64,000 nt of DNA from Natrinema hispanicum (GTDB lineage: Archaea; Halobacteriota; Halobacteria; Halobacteriales; Natrialbaceae). How positions within the stretch are numbered: position 1 is the stretch's first letter; every line of letters begins with the position of its first letter. Below the pieces are notes generated by a model, which saw only the letters and a list, made by a program, of their open reading frames with translations, did not search any database and had not been told where the DNA came from. The stretch is from the NCBI RefSeq assembly GCF_004217335.1, contig NZ_SHMP01000004.1, positions 744,001 to 808,000 on the forward strand, given 5' to 3'. Below, piece by piece: positions 57,612 through 64,000 of the stretch. The position numbers and the translations under genes are program-made.

Positions 57612-58772
57612 ATGAGTCGAATATCGAGACTGGGGATATCCCTCACGATGGTTGCAGTTCTCATGGTGAGTCTGGTCGGACCTGGCGTTGCAGCGGCTGC
57701 GCCATCGGCCACGGCGACTGCCACGACTGACAACGTCGTTACGAACACGAACCATGCCACGACAACGAACAGCGAGACAGTAACTTCGCAATTCCAGCAG
57801 GAACAGGCCGACTCCTGTTCCCCGCTTGAGACACGCTTAGCCAGTATTTTCAGCACGTACGGATACACAGTACCAGACAACCTCGCCGACTGTATTGATC
57901 ACGACTCGAGTGCTGTCGATAGCGATGAGCCGTCGGAAACGGGACCGGATGCTCCCGACTCGGACGACGATACTGACGAGAGCGACACCGACGAAACCGA
58001 CGAGACCGAGGAGCCGAGTGACACGACCGACGATTCGTCCGACAGTGACGAGACCGAGACCGACGAAACCGACGACTCGGCAGACACTGACTCCAACTCC
58101 GATGCTGACGAGACGGACGAAGAGTCGACCGACGACACGACTGACTCCTCGACTGACGAAGAAACTGACACTGACACCACGACGGATAGCCAAGACGGCG
58201 ACCAGACTGACTCTTCGACTGACGAAGAAACTGACACTGACACCACGACGGATAGCCAAGACGGCGACCAGACCGACTCCTCGGCTGACGAGGAGACTGA
58301 CGGCTTCGATCGCGCCGCCGTCGAGCGTGGGATCCACGAGGCCGTCAACGACGAACGAACCGCGCGTGGCCTGAACGAACTGGCGTTCGATACGGAACTC
58401 CGTGACATCGCACGAGAGCACAGCCGTGACATGGCCGAGCGGGACTACTTCTCCCACACGAGCCCTGAAGGAGATACCTTCGCCGACCGCTACGCCGACG
58501 CGGGATACACGTGTCGTGTCGACGGCAGCGGCAACACGTATTACACCGGTGGCGAGAACATCGCACAGACGTGGTACGACACGGCCGTTCGGACCGATGG
58601 CGGTACCGACACGTACACCACCGAAACCGAACTCGCGAACGCGATCGTCACCCAGTGGATGAACTCGCCGGGCCACAGAGAGAACATTCTCGCATCGCAG
58701 TGGGAGAACGAAGGCATTGGCATCTACATGACTGACGACGGCAAAGTGTACGCGACGCAGAACTTCTGCTAA
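57612..58772 (+). CDS. Secreted CAP/SCP-domain protein with acidic repeat linker
   Basis: A 386-residue exported protein. The signal is MSRISRLGISLTMVAVLMVS ... VAAAAP. A short Cys-containing segment (QADSCSPLETRLASIFSTYG) follows, then a long Asp/Thr/Ser/Glu linker (about residues 95-230) with tandem 66-bp repeats. The CAP domain is IHEAVNDERTARGLNELAFD, AREHSRDMAERDYFSHTSPE, YYTGGENIAQTW and TQWMNSPGHRENILASQWEN, with the conserved His and Glu. The C-terminus is VYATQNFC. CAP proteins are extracellular, often of unknown activity. A second CAP protein lies at 62384. Confidence 0.88.
   Translation: MSRISRLGISLTMVAVLMVSLVGPGVAAAAPSATATATTDNVVTNTNHATTTNSETVTSQFQQEQADSCSPLETRLASIFSTYGYTVPDNLADCIDHDSSAVDSDEPSETGPDAPDSDDDTDESDTDETDETEEPSDTTDDSSDSDETETDETDDSADTDSNSDADETDEESTDDTTDSSTDEETDTDTTTDSQDGDQTDSSTDEETDTDTTTDSQDGDQTDSSADEETDGFDRAAVERGIHEAVNDERTARGLNELAFDTELRDIAREHSRDMAERDYFSHTSPEGDTFADRYADAGYTCRVDGSGNTYYTGGENIAQTWYDTAVRTDGGTDTYTTETELANAIVTQWMNSPGHRENILASQWENEGIGIYMTDDGKVYATQNFC
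58141..58300 (+). repeat. 66-bp tandem repeat in the CAP-protein linker
   Basis: Two nearly identical 66-bp units (58141-58206, 58207-58272) and a third partial copy. Each encodes DSSTDEETDTDTTTDSQDGD plus QT. Confidence 0.9.
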
Positions 58773-58957
58773 CTGCCGTACACACGCCGCAGCATTTTTG
58801 ACGCACATCTCGTCGTTGTGACCAGCCTGCGATCGGTTCGCAGGCCGATACTCGAGCGCGGTTGCAGTCTCTCGAATGCCGATCTCACACACAACAGCCG
58901 ACGCCGATCGCTGGCCCGTTCCGGGGCCTTTTTCCTCACAGCCAGCCAACTCGACCC

Positions 58958-59689
58958 GTGACCGACGAGGCGATTTCGACCGGCTGTGACCCGGTCGACG
59001 AGTTGCTCGGTGGTGGGTTCGAACGCGGGACTGTCACGCAGTTGTATGGGCCACCGGCCGCCGGGAAGACGAATCTCGCGCTGTCGGCGGCTGTCGAAAC
59101 GGCCGTCGACGGTGGCACCGTCGTCTACATCGACACCGAAGGCATCTCCGTCGACCGCTTCCAGCAGTTGCTCGAGGCCACCGTCGATGACGGCCCGGCT
59201 CGAGACAACGCTGGCGACGACCTCGAAGCGGTCGCCTCACGGATCGTCATCGAGGACGTACTGGACTTCGAGGAGCAAGCCGAAGCTGTCCGCGACGCCG
59301 AGGAGTTCGCTGAGCGCGCCGACCTGATCGTGTTAGACAGCGCGACTGGCTTCTACCGGCTCGAGCGAACCGGCGACGGCGACGACGGCGAGGCACTGCG
59401 AAACGTCACCCGACAGGTGACCCACCTGCTCTCGCTGGCGCGGAAACACGATCTCGCAGTCGTCCTGACGAATCAGGTCTTTTCCGATCCAGACTCGGAT
59501 CGCACCCGGGGACTGGGCGGCAATACCTTGGAACACTGGACCGGGGCCGTCGTCCGCCTCGAGCGCTTCCGTGGCGGCAATCGGCGCGCAACGCTCGAGA
59601 AACACCGCTCGAAACCCGCCGGGGAATCGGTTCAGTTCCGGATTACGGCAACCGGGCTCGAGGGAGCCGACGAGCTGGGCCGTCCCTGA
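58958..59689 (+). CDS. radB: RadB recombinase paralogue
   Basis: Archaeal RecA-family protein that assists RadA in recombinational repair. The 243-residue product starts with GTG at 58958 (TDEAISTGCDPVDELLGGGF) and lacks the N-terminal HhH domain of RadA, as RadB does. Walker A is LYGPPAAGKTNLALS, VVYIDTEGISVDRFQQLLEA follows, Walker B is LIVLDSATGFYRLE, and VVLTNQVFSDPDSDRTRGLG is the L2-adjacent segment. Full length. Confidence 0.93.
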   Translation: MTDEAISTGCDPVDELLGGGFERGTVTQLYGPPAAGKTNLALSAAVETAVDGGTVVYIDTEGISVDRFQQLLEATVDDGPARDNAGDDLEAVASRIVIEDVLDFEEQAEAVRDAEEFAERADLIVLDSATGFYRLERTGDGDDGEALRNVTRQVTHLLSLARKHDLAVVLTNQVFSDPDSDRTRGLGGNTLEHWTGAVVRLERFRGGNRRATLEKHRSKPAGESVQFRITATGLEGADELGRP

Positions 59690-59795
59690 GAGGCCAGCGT
59701 TCGATCACCTATGAGTGCTTTCATTCTGTGGAATCCGCTGTCCTCTACCATCCACACGCAAAAAATGCGACAGCCGTCGTCCGAGCGTGACCGAT

Positions 59796-60953
59796 CTAGA
59801 TCTCGTTGAGCTTCCGCAGGAGCTGGCCGCGGTACTCCTCGTCGCTGGTGACGCCCTTGAGCTCTAAGACGTTGCGCTCGAGTTTGTCCAGTGCGACCCG
59901 GAAGGAGTTTTCAGCGCCGTAGCCTTCACCGGTGCCGGCGACCTGTCCCTTGTTGGTGCGCAGACGGATCTGCGCCTGCACGAGCGGGGTGCCACGGAGC
60001 TTCTCGTTGTGTTCGTGGAAGCGGACGTGGGCGTGCATCACCTGCATGTCGGCGTACTTGTCCGAGACCTCCTCGATACTCTCGACGATCGACTCCCGGG
60101 TGATGGTGTCGAGCATCGAGATGTTGGTGATCTGAACGTCCATGTGCTCTTCTTCGGTGAACGTCAGCGCGCGCAGGATGTCCGTCTTGGTGATGATGCC
60201 GATGACGACGCGGTCGTCGTCCGCCGGCGTGACCATCAGGCCAGCGTAATCGTCCTCGAGCATTGCCTCGGCGGCCTCCTTGGCGGTCGTCTCGAGCGTC
60301 GTCGTCTGGACGGGGCTGTTCATGATGTCGTAGACGGGGACGTCGAGCATCCGCTGGCTGTCGCCGACCCGATCACCGGTCGTCGTCGTGTCGTCCTCTC
60401 GGATGACGAAATCGGCGATGTCGTGAGTGGTCACGACGCCCGAGAGGTAGCCGTTCTCGTTGAGAATCGGCAGCCGCGAGATGCCGTGCTCGCGGAGCAG
60501 GTTGATCGCCTTGCCGATCCCGTCGTCCTCACGGAGCGTCACTGGGTCGTCGGTGTAGATGTCCTCGACGGTGAGGGCATCGAGGTTGTCCAGGACTGCC
60601 TCGAGGATGTCATCGTTGCTGATGACGCCCCAGAGGTCGCCGTGTTCGAAGACCGGCGCGACTTTCGCGTTGCTTTCGACGAGGACGCGTGCGGTCTCAC
60701 GGACGTCCTCTTGGCGGTCGACCTTGGGTGACGGCGTGCTTCGGCTGGGTTTGGTGAGTGCGGATACCTTCGCGTCGTCCTCGACGTGGGACTGGAGGAC
60801 CTCACGCTCGCTGATGACGCCCTCGTATTCCCCGTCGTTGGTAACGATAATTCCCTTGGGGTTGTCGTTCTCGAACTGCGAACGGACTTTCCCCATACGA
60901 GTGCCAGCGTCGACTTCGATAAACTCCGTGGTGGCGATATCAGCGATATTCAT
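59796..60953 (-). CDS. Four-CBS protein with ribosome-hibernation-factor-like (HPF) domain
   Basis: A 385-residue protein. Four CBS motifs span residues 1 to about 275 (MNIADIATTEFIEVDAGTRM; LWGVISNDDILEAVLDNLDA; LPILNENGYLSGVVTTHDIA; GLMVTPADDDRVVIGIITKT). The C-terminal 100 residues (HAHVRFHEHNEKLRGTPLVQ and RVALDKLERNVLEL) match HPF/RaiA-type ribosome-binding domains. CBS domains bind adenine nucleotides, so the protein could couple energy charge to ribosome inactivation (inference). Full length, frame intact. Confidence 0.85.
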   Translation of the reverse strand: MNIADIATTEFIEVDAGTRMGKVRSQFENDNPKGIIVTNDGEYEGVISEREVLQSHVEDDAKVSALTKPSRSTPSPKVDRQEDVRETARVLVESNAKVAPVFEHGDLWGVISNDDILEAVLDNLDALTVEDIYTDDPVTLREDDGIGKAINLLREHGISRLPILNENGYLSGVVTTHDIADFVIREDDTTTTGDRVGDSQRMLDVPVYDIMNSPVQTTTLETTAKEAAEAMLEDDYAGLMVTPADDDRVVIGIITKTDILRALTFTEEEHMDVQITNISMLDTITRESIVESIEEVSDKYADMQVMHAHVRFHEHNEKLRGTPLVQAQIRLRTNKGQVAGTGEGYGAENSFRVALDKLERNVLELKGVTSDEEYRGQLLRKLNEI

Positions 60954-61030
60954 CCTTCTCTCATGAGATACTGTCCCCCACGTATTTAAGATACTGCCCG
61001 TTTTGGCCGGGTGGCTCCAGCCCAGGGGTT

Positions 61031-61037
61031 TTTATAC
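61031..61037 (+). promoter_or_regulatory. TATA box of the lycopene-cyclase-domain gene
   Basis: TTTATAC 24 bases before the ATG at 61058, the spacing of a leaderless transcript. Confidence 0.5.
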
Positions 61038-61057
61038 CTGCCGTTGAATTGCAGCCG

Positions 61058-61378
61058 ATGCTCGACATCAGCGTCTTCGGCCGCTACACCTACCTCGTCA
61101 CCGAACTCGTGTGGGGAACCGTCGCCGCCCTCCTGTTACGTCGTGCGAACGCGCTCCGAAAGGCAGCGGTCACGATCCTTGCGCTGTATCCAATCGCCTA
61201 CGTCTGGGACCGATACACGCTCGCCGTCGGCGTCTTCGACATCAAACTTCGGACCGGCATCGACGTCGCCGGTATCCCGCTCGAGGAACACCTGTTCATG
61301 GCGGTCGTCCCCGGACTCGTCATCGGGATTCACGAGACGATCTTTGGCGACGGGGCAAAGCCCGGTGGCTCCACGTGA
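61058..61378 (+). CDS. Lycopene cyclase domain protein (single CarY-like half)
   Basis: A 106-residue membrane protein starting MLDISVFGRYTYLVTELVWG. It has further helices (ALRKAAVTILALYPIAYVWD, HLFMAVVPGLVIGIHE) and the motif IPLEEHLFM, which matches the PxE(E) motif of heterodimeric CrtYc/CrtYd and CarY lycopene cyclases. Known haloarchaeal cyclases contain two such halves; this has one, so it may act as a homodimer, pair with another subunit, or do something else. Confidence 0.8.
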   Translation: MLDISVFGRYTYLVTELVWGTVAALLLRRANALRKAAVTILALYPIAYVWDRYTLAVGVFDIKLRTGIDVAGIPLEEHLFMAVVPGLVIGIHETIFGDGAKPGGST

Positions 61379-61395
61379 ACTACCCCGCCCTACTC

Positions 61396-61410
61396 GCCGC
61401 CTTCGGCGGC
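61396..61410. terminator. Stem-loop between convergent genes
   Basis: GCCGCC-TTC-GGCGGC, a perfect 6-bp stem just after the cyclase-domain gene. It probably serves as transcription terminator for one or both convergent genes. Confidence 0.4.
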
Positions 61411-61501
61411 TCCGTGAGGGCGAGGGCTTGGCACCCTCAACGCCACCGCTAAGCGTGTGTCGCTCGTCGCCGATGCGGACGTGGGCTGTCGGATGAGCCG
61501 A

Positions 61502-62222
61502 TCAGCCTTCCCGTTCGCGCAGCGTCGCCAGATCGTCGGTGATTTGTTGTCTGGACACGCGCGGCGAGTCGGGGTTCCGTTGGGCCTGGAGCTTGTACGC
61601 GCGTTCGACGTATCCGTCCTGGTTCGCAAGGAGGATCACACCCGCGTGTGAGAACATATAGGCATCCATGTTCTCCGGCTCCGTTTTGGTGAAATGAATG
61701 CCGTAGTCCTCCTGGACAACCTCTTTGGCGCGCTCCTTGCTCTGGGGCCGCAAGAAGTACCAGTTCCCGTCGTCCATCTCGACCCGGTGTTTATCTGCCC
61801 ACTCCCGGAAGGCGTCGGCGTCGTCTCTGGCGGGGTCGAACGTCGTCTCGACGAACGACACCTGGTCGTCGTATCCTTCCTCGCGTGCGTAGTCCTGCGT
61901 CTGCGCCATGAGAGCGGTCAGACGCGGACACATCGTCATGCAGCTCGTGTAGATGAACGTCACCAGCAGATCCGTCTCGAAATCATCGGGCATCGAGACT
62001 TCGGTGTCGTCTCGCAGTGGTGCCGGCAGGGTCGCCGACGGGAGCGCCTGGCCATGGGTCGGGAACGGGAGGATTGGACGGATCATCGACGCCCTCCCAC
62101 TCTTTCGCGTCGAGATACGTATTCGACCCGCCGTCACTACCGCTGCCCAACATGCCCATACAGCCGCTCAGGCTCAGTGTGACACCGGAGCCAACTGACG
62201 CAAGCAGTGTCCGTTTGCGCAT
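61502..62222 (-). CDS. SCO1/SenC-family lipoprotein, one frameshift
   Basis: Copper-chaperone or thiol-redox protein involved in assembling cytochrome oxidase. The N-terminus MRKRTLLASVGSGVTLSLSG then C is a lipoprotein signal. After a +1 shift at about 62075 the frame reads FPTHGQALPSATLPAPL, then VTFIYTSCMTMCPRLTALMA with the CxxxC metal site, and AYMFSHAGVILLANQDGYVE with the conserved histidine. It ends TDDLATLREREG, about 240 residues. These are the SCO1 ligand set (two Cys, one His). Confidence 0.85.
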
Positions 62223-62383
62223 TGATATCGACAATTGCAGTCTCAGCCTAAAGCTTCATCTGGTATATCCATCGAAACCGCGCACTCGAGTGAGCGGACG
62301 ACCGTTGTATCAAACGTTTCGGATGTCTCAGCCGCTGTGAGCGGTCGCGGGTCTCTTGTAGCCACGGGCCAACTGTCGACGCG

Positions 62384-63127
62384 ATGGATCGGCGGCGGCC
62401 CGCGACGGGAGACACGAACGCCGACGGGAGCACCGACCGTGCACTCGTGCGGGGACTGGTGAATCTCCTCGTCGCCATCCTCCTCGTCTGTTCGCTCGCG
62501 CTCGGAACCGCCCTGTTTGCACCGCAGTTTATCGACGGCATCGACATCGGCGAGCAGCCATCTCCCAGCCCCGAGCCGCCGCCAGCCGGCGAGCGAAACC
62601 CTGCAGTGGCCGACTCCGGTGATCCGAGGGCCTCGAGTTACGAGACCGACGTCGAGGTGGTTCGCTCTGCGACCGTCGAGGACTTCGTCCACGCCAAAAT
62701 TAACGACCGACGGGCTGTCCATGACCTCCCGCCGCTCAAGTGGGACGGGACAGTCGCGTCCGTCGCACGCGCACACAGCGCCGATATGGCCCGCCGTGAC
62801 TACTTCGCCCACCGGAACCCGGACGGGGAAGCGCCTGCCGACCGATTTCAGGATGTTGCCAACTACTGTCAGGGATACGGCGAGAACATCGCCAAAACGT
62901 GGCTCGGCCGACGCGTCAGCCAAGCCGACGACGACGGTATCGTTCGCCACCGAACCGCGGAAGGACTCGCGACCGGACTGGTCAACCAGTGGATGAACTC
63001 GACGCCTCACCGGCGGGCGATCCTCGAAGAGGGGCGTACGCCCGGCTGGGACCGCGCCGGCGTCGGCGTTTACATCGCCGATAACGGAGCGGTTTACGCG
63101 GGGCAGAACTTCTGCCAGGAGTGGTGA
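62384..63127 (+). CDS. Membrane-anchored CAP/SCP-domain protein
   Basis: A 247-residue protein. The N-terminal helix (LVNLLVAILLVCSLALGTAL) serves as uncleaved signal anchor, and a Pro/Glu/Ser linker follows. The CAP domain contains AKINDRRAVHDLPPLKWDGT, AHSADMARRDYFAHRNPDGE, GYGENIAKTWL, NQWMNSTPHRRAILEEGRTP and AVYAGQNFCQEW. It shares motif order with the CAP protein at 57612 but has no acidic repeat linker. It would display its CAP domain outside the membrane. Confidence 0.88.
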   Translation: MDRRRPATGDTNADGSTDRALVRGLVNLLVAILLVCSLALGTALFAPQFIDGIDIGEQPSPSPEPPPAGERNPAVADSGDPRASSYETDVEVVRSATVEDFVHAKINDRRAVHDLPPLKWDGTVASVARAHSADMARRDYFAHRNPDGEAPADRFQDVANYCQGYGENIAKTWLGRRVSQADDDGIVRHRTAEGLATGLVNQWMNSTPHRRAILEEGRTPGWDRAGVGVYIADNGAVYAGQNFCQEW

Positions 63128-63274
63128 GCGATCGGTGGGTGTTCCCGTCTCGAGCAGGACTCGGGACTGAGACTCACGATTGCTGACAGTCGCGGCGAAA
63201 AAACCGGCACTGACCGAGGCACAGAGAGTGCGAACGACTTACAGGTTCTTGGGCACCACCGTCGTACGTTCCCT

Positions 63275-64000
63275 ATGGAGGTTCCCGAGACGCTCACCGC
63301 GATCTATCGGACGGCGAGCGACCGCGATCTGACCTTCCTCGCTGCCGGCTTCGCGTATTACGCGTTCGTCTCGCTTATTCCGCTGGTTTTGCTCGCGCTC
63401 GTCGTTGGCTCGCTGATCGGTGGTGAGCAGGCGGCCGAGCAGTTGATCACTGCCGCCGGCGACTTTCTCCCGGCAGCAGGCGAACAACTCGTGACCGATG
63501 CACTGACGACCGAAGCCGGGCGCGCTGAAGCGACCGTCATCGCGCTCGTCGTCGCCGCGTGGGGTGCGCTCAAGGTCTTCCGCGGGCTGAGTCTGGCGTT
63601 CGACAAGGTTTACGACGAGGTTGCCGAGGACTCGATGGCCGACCAGATCAAAGACGGACTCACCGTCATCGTCGCCGGCGCGGGCGCGCTCGTGTTGATG
63701 ATCGGGATCGGGGCACTGCTCGCGATCGTTGCCGATACCATCCCGTTCGTCGGTGCCCTTGGCTGGCTCTCGTTGCTGGTCGGACTGATCTTCGTCTTCC
63801 TACCGATCTACTACGTCTTGCCGCCGATTCCGGTTACCCTGCGCGAGATCCTTCCCGGTGCGGTCTTCGCCGCCGTCGGCTGGACGATTCTGCAGTTCGG
63901 CTTCCAGATTTATGCGGCAAACGCCGCCCAGTACGAGGCCTATGGCGCTGTCGGCGTGGTCATCCTGTTCGTCACCTGGCTCTACTTCGCCGGCATCATC
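63275..64000 (+). CDS. YihY/UPF0761 (BrkB-like) membrane protein, 3' end outside window
   Basis: The first 242 residues of an integral membrane protein. It starts MEVPETLTAIYRTASDRDLT and has the family opening FLAAGFAYYAFVSLIPLVLL. Further helices are TVIALVVAAWGALKVFRGLS, LTVIVAGAGALVLMIGIGAL, LLVGLIFVFLPIYYVLPPIP and the conserved REILPGAVFAAVGWTILQFG. Once called ribonuclease BN in error; transport function is unclear. Confidence 0.93.
   Translation, partial: MEVPETLTAIYRTASDRDLTFLAAGFAYYAFVSLIPLVLLALVVGSLIGGEQAAEQLITAAGDFLPAAGEQLVTDALTTEAGRAEATVIALVVAAWGALKVFRGLSLAFDKVYDEVAEDSMADQIKDGLTVIVAGAGALVLMIGIGALLAIVADTIPFVGALGWLSLLVGLIFVFLPIYYVLPPIPVTLREILPGAVFAAVGWTILQFGFQIYAANAAQYEAYGAVGVVILFVTWLYFAGII

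Overview
The window is a stretch of haloarchaeal chromosome, most like Natrialbales (Natrinema/Haloterrigena type). The evidence is the strongly acidic proteins, the GC-rich DNA full of CTCGAG, archaeal information genes (TFB, ribosomal protein S8e, RadB), PGF-CTERM (archaeosortase) surface proteins, an ISH6 insertion sequence and haloarchaea-only small protein families. The genus is inference.

1-26.7 kb is mostly housekeeping. It holds a mechanosensitive channel with the c-di-AMP synthase DacZ, tRNA-Leu(TAG), CoaD, malic enzyme, secreted Tat proteins, S8e, a PhoU/AbrB regulator, polyphosphate kinase with a metallophosphatase, the archaeal riboflavin reductase, an enoyl-CoA hydratase, MsrA, a GlpA-like dehydrogenase, a cobalamin adenosyltransferase, acylphosphatase, an 8-oxoguanine glycosylase, TFB and a glutaredoxin-thioredoxin reductase fusion.

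27-36 kb is envelope-related: a COG1361 surface protein directly followed by an RND/MMPL transporter, then the probable S-layer glycoprotein with a tandem-repeat stalk, then a TetR regulator. 36-45 kb holds shikimate kinase-chorismate mutase, small haloarchaeal proteins, an orphan IS200/IS605-like structured segment, two convergent Cdc48-type AAA ATPases and LarC.

45-58.8 kb is an accessory region rich in secreted proteins. Its core (49.1-54.6 kb) encodes two PGF-CTERM-anchored proteins and two small duplicated secreted proteins that share low-complexity Q/N/D modules. The 618-residue anchored protein carries five Q/N-ladder repeats of about 40 residues, and each small protein carries one related unit. 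I propose a cell-surface fibre or matrix system, amyloid-like by its repeat pattern. The region also has an intact ISH6 with an 8-bp target duplication, three copies of an 82-bp hairpin repeat, and a TnpB (IS200/IS605) element whose right-end hairpin is split by a 254-bp MITE with a 10-bp target duplication. 58.9-64 kb returns to core genes: RadB, a CBS-HPF protein, a lycopene-cyclase-domain protein, an SCO1-like protein, a second CAP protein and a YihY-family protein cut by the window edge.

Many conserved genes are broken by single-base indels, nearly all +1. Several are a T inserted between C and G. The downstream frames are perfectly preserved and the hits include probably essential genes, so I annotate these as full-length genes with likely sequencing errors rather than as pseudogenes.
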